NCBI GenBank assembly: GCA_026075535.2
Contig: AP026540.1
Coordinates: 7,316,001-7,380,000 of the forward strand
From: Tricholoma matsutake
Lineage: Eukaryota; Basidiomycota; Agaricomycetes; Agaricales; Tricholomataceae
DNA: 64,000 nucleotides
Direction: 5' to 3'
The notes under the pieces are model-generated. The model worked only from the letters and a program-made list of their open reading frames with translations. It was not told the origin of the DNA and did no database searches. The translations under genes were made by a program, and so were the position numbers. Shown one piece after another: positions 14,735 through 26,610 of this stretch (the stretch's first letter is position 1; each line of letters starts with the position of its first letter).

Positions 14735-15262
14735 TGCAGCTGGGAGTCCAGGGATCCAAGGAATGTGGGTGAAATGAGGGTGGAATGTGAGAGACGATCA
14801 ACAGGGTTCAATTTAACATTTCCGTATGTCACCTCCCTCAACTCATGATGTTTTTATCCTGTATTCGTAGATTCTCTTCCCTCAGCGCTCAAGCTCAAGC
14901 TTCAAGCTTCAAGCCTCAAGCCTGATGGCCTTGTCAGGATCCATGTCCTGCTTCGCTGGAAAACTTTAACAGTTAATTAGGTTCAAAAATCATCTGTGGT
15001 AAGACTGTGACCGTGACATCAATGATCAGGCACTCGGTTAAAGCGTAAGTATATGGTTTTCAGCGTTCTGGTGTGCATTGTGGTGGTGGATTGGGAATCC
15101 TAATTGCTGAACGTTGAACGTTGAACCTCTCTGTAGTCGCCCCTAGAGACGTTAAATTAGCAGTCGCATACGAGTCGGATGCCCCTTACGTAACCATCAG
15201 CATTATCATGTGGCCACAAATTTCACTTCTGGACGCCGCGGGCCCCTTGCTAGCACCTCCCT
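14735..15262. promoter_or_regulatory. Divergent promoter region, DENN gene / PRPP synthetase
   Basis: About 530 bp between the two divergent start codons. It holds a short imperfect direct repeat of the hexamer CTCAAG/TTCAAG (about 14888-14924) and a duplicated GAACGTT unit near 15110-15125. No gene, and no clear TATA box or conserved factor site seen. Confidence 0.5.
14888..14924. repeat. Short tandem CTCAAG/TTCAAG repeat
   Basis: About six imperfect hexamer copies (CTCAAG, TTCAAG, CCTCAAG variants) in tandem, lying in the promoter side of the DENN gene. Probably slippage-derived; no function inferred. Confidence 0.6.
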
Positions 15263-16550
15263 ATGCTGAACGGAAGCGGGATCAAGATTTTCTCGGGTAT
15301 ATCCCACTTCTTTCAATATTCTCTTTCTCACCTTCATTATAGGTACCAGCCATCCAGAACTCGCCGAAATAATAGCCCGACGGTAGCTCGCCTATCTTCC
15401 TCGCTCCATAGTAGCCTGTGCTGACAGATCTGAATTTAATTTAGCATTGGTCTACCTCTTTCCAAGGCAGAAATAACCCGAAGCGGTATCGGCGAGACCA
15501 GTGTACGTATTGCAGAGTCAGTGCGGGAGGACGATGTCTACATCATCACTACTGGGTGTGGAGCGGTAAATACAGCCCTCATGGAGCTGTGCATCATGAT
15601 CCATGCTTGCAAAATTGCGAGCGCCAAAAGAATCACCGCTGTGATACCACTTTTCCCTTACTCTCGACAAGACAAGAAGGATAAGAGCCGAGCGCCTATT
15701 ACCGCTAAACTCATCGCCAACATGATTCAAAGGGCGGGTTGTGATCATGTCATAGTAAGCGTTTTCTGGACTCTGCTTCGTCTCATGATTGGACATTCGT
15801 GTAGACTATGGACCTGCATGCATCACAGATACAAGGCTTCTTTGACGTTCCCGTTGACAAGTGAGTTCATGCATGTGGTCATATACACTTTGTGCGAATT
15901 AATGACGTTGTGTCGATATGTGTCAGTGTGAGTAAATTTATTTTCTCCATTACACAATCATTGGCTCATCTCGGACAACAGCTTTATGCAGAGCCCTCAG
16001 TCATCTTATATATTCGAACGCACTTTGATCTCAATAACGTGATTATCGTCTCACCCGACGCGGGAGGCGCTAAGAGGTCAAATGCCAGACGAATGTCTGA
16101 TATGGCACTGACGTCAAATACAGGGCTACATCAATGGCGGACCGACTGGGCGTGGACTTTGCCCTGTTCCACAAGGAGCGTAAAAAAGCTAACGAGGTCT
16201 CTCGAATGGTTCTCGTTGGGCATGTCAAAGACAAGATTGCAATCCTCGTAGACGACATGGCTGACACGTGTGGAACACTTTGCTTAGCGGCGCAACATCT
16301 ATCCGAAGCAGGGGTTGTCAAGGTTTACGCGATTGTCACTCATGGCATCCTGAGTGGTGACGCACTAGAGACTGTTGAACAAAGCGCATTGGAGAAGTTG
16401 ATCGTGACAAATACGCTTCCACAAACGGCAAACCAGACGATGTGCAAGAAGATAGAAGTGATTGATATCGGCGTGGTGCTTGGAGAAGTGATCCGACGCA
16501 GTCACTATGGAGAAAGTGTTTCGAAATTATTTCACGAGGTCCCGTACTAG
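15263..16550 (+). CDS. PRS: Ribose-phosphate pyrophosphokinase (PRPP synthetase)
   Basis: Makes PRPP from ribose-5-phosphate and ATP for purine, pyrimidine, His, Trp and NAD synthesis in the cytosol. A short 34-nt first exon (15263-15296) begins [12 protein letters not shown] and splices to [13 protein letters not shown] (15343-15382), then to [20 protein letters not shown] from 15445. Later motifs are [18 protein letters not shown], the PP-loop-like [10 protein letters not shown], and the ribose-phosphate-binding loop [10 protein letters not shown]. It ends SKLFHEVPY. The start was chosen because it gives the canonical IKIFSG N-terminus in phase. Length (about 320 residues) matches the class I family. 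Fungi carry several PRS paralogues; which one this is cannot be decided here. Confidence 0.95.
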
Positions 16551-17061
16551 TGCACGTTATATATTTATTCTCCCATGTCGTTATCGAATAAACCCATAGG
16601 GAAGAGAAATGTGATGGAATAACGTTAGGCTAGACTCTATAGAGGACTCCATCGCAATAAATCAGAAAGGAATTGTGTGACAGATCCGAAAGTCAGGTGA
16701 GAGGTCCGCTGAGAAGCAGCGTGTATGATCGTGGTCGACTTGTTCGGCCAACGCCTACGATAATTCCTTCTTCTCCTTCCTCCTCACCAACGCCGTCGCT
16801 GCCATCTTGGTCGCTCTTGCGCGCTTTTTAGCCCTTCTCGGCGCTAGTTACCAGCTCCTCGAGCATCACTGCTTTCCCGAGTAGGCTACATCCCGACCTG
16901 GCTGCTATTCGGTCTTCTTTTTTTCTCTTAGCCTTCTTTTATTCCGCTACCCACTGAGCTGACCACCACATTTTTGCCAGCTTGGCTGGCACTCCCTGTA
17001 TCTCCTATCTGCCATCCTTATCCTTACATTCCAAAGTCTATTGGGCAATGCTAGGCGTATC
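16551..17061. other. Intergenic region between PRS and kinase gene
   Basis: About 510 bp holding the PRS 3' UTR and the kinase promoter/5' UTR. The right half (about 16750-16960) is rich in pyrimidine runs, common in basidiomycete 5' regions. No gene seen; an upstream non-coding or coding exon of the kinase cannot be excluded. Confidence 0.5.
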
Positions 17062-20000
17062 ATGTACGCTACCTCATCCCATGTCCACAATGGCCATAAT
17101 CCTCCATACTACAGCAATCATTTCCCAAATGGTCACCAGAATTCCCAGCATTCTTCTGTTCACACTCCTCCGCAAAATATCCTTCCTGCTCCCCAACGCC
17201 CAGTACCTCCTACTGTGTCAAAGGACCCTATCACGGTTGTCGGTATACCCAGTGTCTCAATACAAAACGACCGTCTTGTCGTTGGAAGTTCGCAGACTAG
17301 TAAGTCTTCCTTGAAAAAAGTCTGGGCATCTATAACCCTTGATCCCCATAGATTCCACGCGCTCCTATACTCCCCTCAAAGTCCTGGGCGATGGTTCATT
17401 CGGTACAGTCTGGTTGTGTGATTGGCATGGGACCTTACCCCCCAATACCCCCCTTTCTCCCATGCAATGTGGAGCCGGAGCAAGGCCTGAGTGGGCAGGC
17501 AAACGACTCGTTGCGGTGAAGCGTATGAAGAAGAAGTGGGAAGGTGGATGGGAAGAGTGTCAAAAACTGAAGGAGCTGGAGGTATGCCCTCTCATGACTC
17601 GCTCTATCCCGTTGCTCATGCAATATGATGTAGTCGTTACGTGCAATCCCCTTCCATCCCAATATCATCCCTCTCTACGATTTCTTCCTCCTTCCCGCAT
17701 CCAAGGAACTCTATTTCGTTTTTGAATCCATGGAAGGTAATTTATACCATCTCATCAAGGCTCGGAAGGGTCGTCCACTGGCAGGCGGCCTTGTCTCTTC
17801 CATTTTTCGCCAGATCGTATCTGGTTTGGATCATATCCATAGTGCGGGCTATTTTCATCGCGATATGAAGCCGGAGAATGTTCTTGTTACTACGACTGGA
17901 CTATTTGACTATGCATCAGTGTCGTTAGCAGCTCCACCGAAGGAGAGGGATGTTGTTGCAATAATCAAACTTGCCGATTTCGGTCTTGCTCGGGAGACCA
18001 AAAGCAAGCCTCCTTACACGGAATACGTGTCAACGCGCTGGTACCGCGCTCCTGAGGTCTTGTTATTGAGTCGCGAATACTCAAATCCTGTCGATATGTG
18101 GGCACTGGGCACTATAATGGCAGAACTTGTCAATTTGCGCCCTCTATTTCCTGGTTCCGATCAAATCGACCAGGTCGCCAGGATATGCGAGGTTCTTGGC
18201 GATCCCAGCGACGAATATGGTCTCGATTCACGTCATAATCCTGTGGGAGGGGGCGTCTGGCCGAGAGGCATAAAAATGGCGAAGGCGGTTGGATTTCAGT
18301 TTCCCAAGGTACCAGCATTGATTCAAAGATGGTAGTCAGTGACTAAGTTGTGCACAGATTCGTCCTAAGGACATGCAGACGCTCTTTGACCCAACCGTTC
18401 CCGTCTCTTTGGTGCACTGCATTCGTGATCTACTCAAGTACGATCCTGATAAACGGCTCACCAGTCGTCAATGCCTCGAGCACGCGTATCTGCGCGAAAC
18501 AACCCCTCGTAACAACATTCCTATTCCTTCAGCTCTGCGCATTTCTACTTCCAATTTATTTATGCCGTCCTCCAATGGCAATGGCACGCATGTGACACCC
18601 TCCTCATTGCACCAACTCCCCCTACCCTCGTTATCCGCTCACAGTTCCCTTCAAGCGCCACATATCCACCCCTCTTACATTCCCGATGCTTCTGCCTCTC
18701 ATCGCTCATCTTTCCAGGCTCCTGCATTCTCATCGTACTCTTCTAGCCCTCAAAAGGATATCACCATGCATCACCGTGTTTCACCTCAGGGTCCTAGGAT
18801 TGATGCAGAAGACAAGAGAGGACAGCCTTCCGCTGTTTGGAGCCCTTCTCATGAGAGGCATGGTTCCTCGCAGTCCCAAGATGGCGATTATCCCATGGAT
18901 ATTGAACTTCCGACCCATCTGGTCGATGGACAAACAACGAATGTACATGGTTCACCAATGGTTCAAGAATTTCCTGCACGACCTGTTGTTGAGCCGGAAG
19001 ATCACATCAACGGACAAGTCAGCATCCCGCCTTCAGGGAATAAGCTTGGAAAGTTGGGTTCATTGTCATTTGGCAAGAAACATGGCAAATGGAGTCTTGG
19101 AATGTTTGGTGGGGACAAATCACACCATCATGGGCTACCCCCTCTTGAAGAGGTGCCGAATGCGATGCCGTCACTCAAACGCATACAGTCGTCAAGTACC
19201 GACAGCAAGTCTATACGAGATCTTTCGCCAGTGCGGGAGTCTCCTGTTCGCACTGATGGTGATGTCAAGAAAACCAATAAGAAAGAAGCGGAGCGCGTCC
19301 AGAGAGAGGCTGAGAAGCAGCGACGTAAGCTGGCGGAGAAAATGCACCGAGAACAAGCCCGGGCAGTCATGCAGAAGCGTAACCAGATGATGCAAAAGAC
19401 TGTGGGCAATGATATTGAATGGGAGGGTGGCAATGAGCAGCGATTAGTTTTCTCGGAAACTTTGTCCAAAGGCAAACAAGCATCGTCAGGGCCCATCCGT
19501 CAGAATCAGGTGCACAATGGGAATTCTTTGGGTTCAGCGACTATCAGTGCCGCAGCTGGAAGATTCGCGGTGCAAGGAGAGCCGGCGAGTGACCGTGACT
19601 GGCGTGGGGCAAATGAACGGTTGCTGAAAGCTAGGCGACGTGAATTTGACGACGATCATTCAATGTCGTCTTCAGATGTCCACAGTCTTGGACGGGTATC
19701 TTCAATCTCGTTCGCGTCGGTGGATAGCGATCCTGGACCAGCTCGAATACGGAATCGACCGAGCTTGTTCGGGATTAACAGAATGACGTCAATGTCGTCG
19801 TTGCGGACATCTTTCGATGAATTTTCTCCATCCGCTCGATCATCGAATTCGTTTTCCCTCGAAGGGCAGCTTGCGCATGACTTTGACATGCACGCATCAG
19901 TCAATGCGCGGCAGATGGCGGGCAGTCTATCACCTCCACCTATGCAGACACTGTCGCTTTCGCCAACTCTTTCACCCCCGCTTTCGCCGTCACCACCCTG

Positions 20001-20403
20001 GATTCAAGTGCAACATGCGAAAGAACCACCTTCAGGACAGTCGCCACCATATGTCAGTGTGCCGTTAGTACACGCAAACGGCTCCTACGGCCTTGAAGTT
20101 AATAGACAACTACGTGGACACTCGCCAATTTCTTTCGGGCATCCACCAAGCGCTGGGAACACGCCGACATCAGCCAAGTCAGCTATTAACCCGATATTCG
20201 AAGTGGTGAGTTACAAATGGGACAGTGAGTATGGTTTGGTACCTGACGACTTTGGTGACTTGGTTCAGCCTCCACTGCCGCCACGAACTGGGGACAGCCT
20301 CAGATCCCCTAATGCTCTACCACCCTTCTCACAGCTCGAGGCCATTGCAGGAGGGGAGCTTTCCCCGATGTCCTTTGACAGCACACCGTCCGAAGATACT
20401 TGA
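17062..20403 (+). CDS. Ime2/MAK/RCK-type Ser/Thr protein kinase
   Basis: After a low-complexity N-terminus the kinase domain starts with the Gly loop [11 protein letters not shown], then [10 protein letters not shown] (catalytic Lys), [11 protein letters not shown], and LADFGLARE. The activation segment [18 protein letters not shown] has the T-x-Y dual phospho-acceptor typical of MAK/ICK/Ime2 kinases. The domain ends near 18500, followed by a roughly 600-residue disordered Ser/Pro-rich tail (18540-20403) with one basic coiled-coil stretch (about 19270-19400). Insertions within the kinase N-lobe (17430-17500) and before DFG are typical of fungal members. Family roles: Ime2 promotes meiosis in yeast, Crk1 controls morphogenesis and mating in Ustilago. 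Start: first in-frame ATG of the exon at 17062; further upstream exons are possible. Introns at about 17299-17351 and 17582-17632. Confidence 0.9.
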
Positions 20404-20699
20404 TTGTTATCCACACGTTCGTTAGCACACCATTCATCATTCATCATTGCTTTATAAATACCACAGTCGTTCGCCCTACTCCCAATCGCATCATCATTCA
20501 TTTAGCCCGGCAATGGAACTCGGAATGCGTATAGCATTACTGTCGACCTTACATGCGTGAATAATTCTGGATAGTTTGTGTTGATTTCGTATCATACTGA
20601 ATGTTTTCTATTTGCAATATTTTTTTCCATAGTTTATAGTAGACAGACCAAATTGTATTTTTAGGGTTGTACGTGACGTCACTATAAGTCTAGACAATC
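20404..20699. promoter_or_regulatory. Kinase 3' end / HSP104 promoter
   Basis: About 300 bp. It contains a perfect TGACGTCA palindrome at 20674-20681, 18 nt before the HSP104 ATG. I looked for heat-shock elements (alternating nGAAn/nTTCn) and saw no clear triple array. Confidence 0.5.
20674..20681. promoter_or_regulatory. CRE/ATF-type palindrome TGACGTCA
   Basis: Exact 8-bp palindrome recognised by ATF/CREB-type bZIP factors in fungi and animals. It sits immediately upstream of the HSP104 start codon, probably within the 5' leader or core promoter. Function is inference. Confidence 0.4.
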
Positions 20700-23600
20700 A
20701 TGGCTACCAACTTTGACTTTACTGACAAAACGCAGCAGTCCATCACTGACGCTATTCAACTTGCAAATGACTATGCAAATGCCCAAGGTCCTTTCTTTCT
20801 TTCTCTTTTATTGACCTCTCTCAAACTTCCTCTTCTGATCAGTACACCCTGCCCATCTTGCTTTCGTCCTTATCAATCAGCCCTCACATTTACCTTCCAC
20901 TCCATCTGGAACTCCTTTGTTCGCCTCTGTCATACAGAGAGCAGGTGGCGATTCCGTAAGTTTCCATCTCGTTCACCCTATATAGACTTAGTTAGAATCA
21001 CATTAGACTGCAGTGAAACGCGCCATTCAGAAACTCATCGTCCGACTTCCGACACAAAGCCCCCCACCAGATGAAATATCCCTAAGCTCCGCCTGTCTTA
21101 AAACCTTGCGAGAAGCTCAAAACCTCCAGAAGACCATGCATGATTCATACATAGCACAGGACCATCTCCTCCTTGCTCTCCTCAAAGATTCTTCCATTGC
21201 TGCTGTCTTGAAGGAACTCGGTCTCACTGAAGCCACCCTCAAAACTGCAATCGAGCAAATCAGAGGAAATCGTAGGGTCGAATCAAGATCTGCAGAGCAA
21301 GGTTTCGATGCTCTACAGAAATATGCCGTGGACCTAACTGCCTTGGCTGAGGAAGGTAAGATCGATCCAGTCATTGGCCGTGACAATGAGATTCGCCGTG
21401 CAATTCGGATCCTTTGTAGAAGGTATGTATAGCCATCTTTTTTCGATCCCGCTCTTCTAATTCGTTATACACTCCAGAACAAAGAACAATCCCGTCTTCA
21501 TCGGTGAGCCTGGCGTCGGCAAGACCTCTATAGCCGAAGGTCTGGCCCAACGTATTGTCAAACGCGATGTCCCAGCTAGTCTGATTACTCGTCTGTACTC
21601 GTTGGATATGGGCGCTCTTATGGCTGGTGCCAAGTATAAAGGTGAATACGAGGAACGCGTCAAAGCTGTCCTCAGCGAGATCGAAAAGGCATCAGACGAC
21701 GGTGGCCCTGGCGTCATCCTCTTCATCGATGAGCTACATCTCATCATGGCAGGTAGGGGTGCCGAAGGCGGCGGAATGGATGCAGCAAACTTGTTCAAGC
21801 CTTTGCTAGCTCGTGGAAAACTCCACTGTATTGGTGCGACAACGCTCGCAGAATATCGCAAATATATCGAGACCGATGCAGCATTGGAACGTCGGTTTGC
21901 ACAAGTTATCGTAAATGAGCCATCTGTCGCTGAAACAATCAGCATCCTCCGAGGAATTAGGGAGAAATATGAAGTACACCACGGTGTCAGAATTCTGGAC
22001 GGCGCTCTTATATCAGCTGCGACCCTGGCACATCGTTATCTGACCTCAAGGAGGCTTCCTGATTCTGCCATCGACCTGGTTGACGAAGCTTGTGCTAGGT
22101 AAGTCCAGACACCCCCTTGCCTGCCCGTTGCTTCTTATTCTACTTTTAATGCAGTGTTCGTGTTACCCGAGAAACGGAGCCTGAAGCCATAGACAAATTG
22201 CAACGCCATAAGCTCGAGCTCGAAGTTGAGATTCATGCTTTGGAACGAGAAAAGGACCAGGGGAGCAAGGACCGTCTGCATTTGGCTCAAAAGGCGATCT
22301 CCGAAGTCGAGGAGCAGCTCCAGCCTCTCAGGGCCGCATACGAAAACGAGAAGAAGAGGGGTGATGCGATCAATGTCATGCGTCGGAGGATGGATGAACT
22401 AAGGACAAAAGTAGAGGACGCCGAGAGAAGGTCACTTTTTTTCTTGATTCGGATATCTAACGTCGTTATATATTTTTTTCTTAGACACGATCTTGCGACT
22501 GCTTCGGATTTGAAATATTATGCTCTTCCTGACCTTCAGACTCGCCTCGAACAGCTGGAAGCGAAGAAAGCCGCAGAAGATGCTGCAGCCGGTGGTGGTA
22601 CTGACACAGTCACGCCGGAGCAAATTTCAGAAATAGTTGCGCGGTGGACGTCGATCCCTGTGACACGTTTGATGTCCACCGAACGCGAGAAGCTTCTCAA
22701 TATGAGAAAGATTCTATCAAACAGTGTCGTTGGCCAAGTCGACGCCGTCAAGGCTGTAGCTAATGCTATCAGGCTGTCAAGGAGTGGACTCTCCAATCCA
22801 AATCGGCCGGTTGCTAGTTTCTTAATGGCGGGTCCTTCGGGGACGGGGAAAACATTGCTTGCAAAGACAGTGAGTCTCACGATCTCCGTCCTTTTGGGAG
22901 ACACTGACGACCGACATGTTAGCTTGCTATGCTCTTATTCGACTCACCCGACGCCATGATTCGAATTGATAGCTCTGAATATTCAGAGAAACACTCAATT
23001 GCCCGCCTTATTGGGTCACCGCCAGGATATGTTGGTTATGATGCTGGAGGACAGTTGACGGAATACGTTCGACGTAAACCCTACTCTATAATCTTGGTGG
23101 ACGAAATTGAGAAGGCATGCCGGGAGTTTGTGACTTTATTCCTCCAGGTCCTCGATGATGGCCGTTTGACGGATGGGCAGGGGAGAGTTGTAGATTTCCG
23201 GAACTCGGTGATCATGATGACTTCGAATCTTGGAGTAGCCTACCTCAACGACATGGCCGAAGGACCCGTTAACCCTCAAACGAGATCGCTCGTTATGGGT
23301 GCTATTCAGGCGCACTTTCCTCCCGAGTTCATCAACAGAATCGATGAGATAGTGATATTCGTGAGTTTTTTCGCTCCTTTCAAGTTGGATTCCCGTTCAC
23401 ATCTTTATAGCGTGCTCTTTCTCGCAAAGACGTGTTGAAGATCGTTGATCTTCGACTAAAAGAGGTGGAAGAGCGTCTAGCAGACAGAAAGATCAAGTTG
23501 GATATCGACAACGAAAGCAAGACTTATCTGATGTCTGTGGGGTATTCTACGGCATACGGAGCTCGACCACTCAATCGTGCGATTCAGAGCGAGCTTTTGA

Positions 23601-23770
23601 ACCCTCTATCGATGATGATTCTTTCGGAACGTGTAGAGGATGGAGAAACTGTGCGAGTTCGCTTTGATGGACCTCGCAACAGACTGGATATCATTCCCAG
23701 TCACGGAAAGGCGCCTGGGGAGATGATGGATGTCGATAACGACGACATTGAAATTGAAGAAATGGACTGA
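20700..23770 (+). CDS. HSP104: Hsp104-type ClpB disaggregase (AAA+)
   Basis: Cytosolic/nuclear hexameric unfoldase that dissolves protein aggregates with Hsp70 and fragments prions. Order: N-terminal Clp repeats ([20 protein letters not shown] onward), NBD1 with Walker [10 protein letters not shown], Walker B LFIDEL and pore loop KYKGEYEER, a coiled-coil middle domain (about 22200-22560), and NBD2 with Walker [11 protein letters not shown], Walker [10 protein letters not shown] and pore loop GYVGYD. The C-terminus is acidic and ends DIEIEEMD. No mitochondrial presequence, so Hsp104 rather than Hsp78. About 900 residues, normal for the family. Introns fall at about 20789-20841, 20956-21011, 21423-21478, 22099-22154, 22430-22483, 22869-22921 and 23360-23410. 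All catalytic motifs are intact. Confidence 0.95.
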
Positions 23771-23860
23771 ATAAGTAGCGTTTAGCATCAATGTATAATC
23801 AGTGTAAATATTGTTAATTTGTAATGTAAAAGTACCGCCTGGTGGACTCCTCCTACATAG

Positions 23861-25993
23861 ATGCACCAGCCACACATATCCATTCCTCTGGGCATTGTAA
23901 TCGGCCTCCTCGCCTCCTCTGTCCAATCTCTTGGCCTTACAATCCAGCGGAAGAGTCACGTCCTCAACCAATTCTTACCAGAACATCAACAACGTGTCGA
24001 GCATCGAAGACCGTGTGCAACTCTCACCGCCATGCCTTCAGATTGTGACTGACCGTATTGTCACCTAGGCTTTGGTTGTTGGGCTTCGCCATATTCATCT
24101 CCTCCAATGTACTAGGTTCACTCGTACAAATCGCGTCATTGCCAGTGGTCATTCTTGCACCACTGGGAGCCGTGTCTCTCCTTTGGAACGCCTTCTTCGC
24201 TCGCTTCATACTCGGAGACATATTTTCGCCATGGATGATATTAGGGACCATTCTTATTGCTGGTGGCGCCACCCTCATTGCTGTGTTCGGTATTGTTGCA
24301 GAACCAACCCGTTCCCTTGAAGATCTACTCGCACTCTTTCGCCGACCTGCCTTTGTTCTCTATTTCTCGATCCTCGGCGTAGGGGTATTTGGTTGTCTTG
24401 TTATTGTGTGTTCCATCGCGGATAGTTTTTCCTTGGATGTACTGATTTACGATGCAGCTTCTAGACGCACATTGCCGACTACTACTCCTCGCAAAATCTA
24501 ACCCGACTACTATCTGAAACTTCTTCAGTTTCGTCGACACCCCGTTCAGCTACTCCCACAATTTCCCCCAAGCCTTCCTCAGAGTCGATGACAACTGGTG
24601 CCGCCATAGCCACAGAACGTACACCACTCCTGGACCCTAAACCCGCGCTATCTTCCCCTGCAGCGTCTCTTCACAGGCATTCGAAAAACCCTACTGTTCG
24701 CTCTATATATCGTACACGACTCCTCCTTGCCCTATCGTATGCTTCGTTTTCAGGTGTAATATCCGGAATGTGTCTGCTGTTCGCTAAAAGCGGTGTCGAA
24801 CTTCTTCTCTTAACACTGCGTGGTCACAACCAGTTTTGGCGTTGGCAAGCGTGGACTCTTGTTCTTGGACTTGTCGTGCTTGCCTTGCTTCAACTGTGGT
24901 ATCTGCACAAGGCTTTGGTGTTAGCTGACCCGACTTTGGTTTGCCCACGTGAGTATTCTGTTACATATCCTAGCATGGACACTGATGTAGTGGTACTGAA
25001 GTTGCCTTTTGCTTTTATAATTTGTCTTCCATTGTGAATGGCCTTTTCTACTTTGACCAATTCTCCCTCATACCTCCGCTGTATCTGGGTCTTGTTGTTT
25101 TTGGTATCTTCGTTCTTCTTGCAGGCGTCTGGGTTGTGACTGTACAGTCCGGAGGCAGAAATGCCAATGCTCAAACCTGGAAGGTGGATGCGCTCGATGG
25201 TGACGAGGTGCCCGTTGCATTTAACAATGTAAGAGATATTGAAGGCCATTCGCGAAGTGATTCTGAAAGTGACGACATGGAGACCCGTGATGCAATTAAC
25301 GGACTAGGACGAAATCTCATATATTCGGCCCCACTGGAAGTGGAGACCTTGGCAGGCTCGATACATGTACCCCCCTCAACTTCCACAGACTCTATGAATC
25401 GGAAATTCATAGAGTCCTCTCATCAGCCATCAAGAGACTTCGCTAGATTGCTTTCCCCTTCCCGTAGAATCTCGCGTCTACGCAGATCCACAGTCCACAC
25501 CTCAAACGAACCAAGCTCATCTCAGCATCCTCCTTATCATATACCATCTCTTAATCATACCCACACAAGCTATGCTCAAATATCTCCGCCCCTTATGCCA
25601 TTCAGTACAGCTTCCACGCTTGGCGCAGGATTCCAGATTGGGCTGTCGCCAGTCAGTCCAGGATTTGCGATTGTGCCTCGCGAGCGGGGACGAAGGTCAA
25701 GTGAGCTCGGTCTTGGAGTTCTTGGGTCTGCAGATGTGGTTGTTGATACAACTCAAGCTCGACGGGAGTTGCAGAGGCGCAGAACTGTCAGTGAAGGGGA
25801 TGCACGGAGGGGAACGTTGGTCTCGAGTCATAGTCAGAGTGGCAGCGAGCATGAAGAAGAAGGAAGCCTGGAAGGCCATGCGGACGGAGGAACCGATGAT
25901 AATCTGCAGACTTCGGATAACCGTGATAAAGGCAAAGTAAAACATGGCAAACTGGGATGGCAATGGTTGCGAAAGGCGTTCCGTGGTCGTTAG
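23861..25993 (+). CDS. NIPA-type magnesium transporter (DUF803 family)
   Basis: Multi-pass membrane protein of the NIPA family (Mg2+ transporters of plasma membrane and endosomes). TM1 is near the start (SIPLGIVIGLLASSVQSLGL, followed by TIQRKS). Family landmarks follow: WLLGFAIFISSNVLGSLVQI, LAPLGAVSLLWNAFFARFIL and GTILIAGGATLIAVFGI. A loop of about 100 residues (24450-24700), Ser/Thr/Pro-rich, interrupts the usual fold. TM helices resume at RLLLALSYASFSGVISGMCL and continue to VVFGIFVLLAGVWVVTV. The C-terminal 270 residues are a disordered cytoplasmic tail, much longer than in the human protein. Introns at about 24006-24067 and 24950-25010 carry proper splice sites. Substrate is by family, not shown here. 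Confidence 0.88.
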
Positions 25994-26610
25994 AAGGTTA
26001 GGCGGATGTGCGTACTCAGTTGATGCCTCACGAATGTAACAAGTTCTTCATCGCGGCTGTTGCTACATGTTACATTGTGTATAGACACATGAAGACATAC
26101 GAAAGACGAGCCGTACACTCAAGAGAAAATTGTGAACAAATTGGAGAAATACGCTCATTCGAGATCGATTTGTAAGTCCATCTTTATTGTGACAGAATTA
26201 AAAGATGGGGTTATGATGTGTCTCAATGCTATCATGCAGAGGAAGTTGTGCGTAGTTCTTTCATTTTTTCATAATGTTTGAAACGTGGGTTATGTCCCCG
26301 GTGTATGCAGCAGCTACAAGGTCACGGTGCAGCGTGAGGATCGATCAACCGAATTATGTCAATGCTACAGACTTTTGGACCATGGAGATGAGATTAAGTG
26401 TTATCGTCTAGTGCTAAACGAGACGTACAGGAAAGCAATATGACAAAGGTTATCGCTAGTGTGAGGCTGACACAAGACGCGTGGGAGAGGGCAAGATGTA
26501 CACAAGCAACTATGGGATACCGAAAGCGAAGTTCTGAAAGAGCGTGGATAAATCAAAATCAAACCAGATATAGCTGGCATGTGCAATAATGAAGTAAGAT
26601 GAAAGACTGT
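25994..26610. other. Convergent intergenic region
   Basis: About 620 bp between the stop codons of the NIPA gene (+) and DCP2 (-). Short open frames here lack protein-like composition. It presumably contains both 3' UTRs; nothing else seen. Confidence 0.5.

Noticed and set aside
20404..20699. Heat-shock elements upstream of HSP104.
   Set aside because: Only isolated GAA/TTC units seen; no three-unit array.
23930..24052. Alternative N-terminal frames of the NIPA gene region.
   Set aside because: The frame from 23861 gives the conserved TM1 and joins the next exon through proper splice sites.
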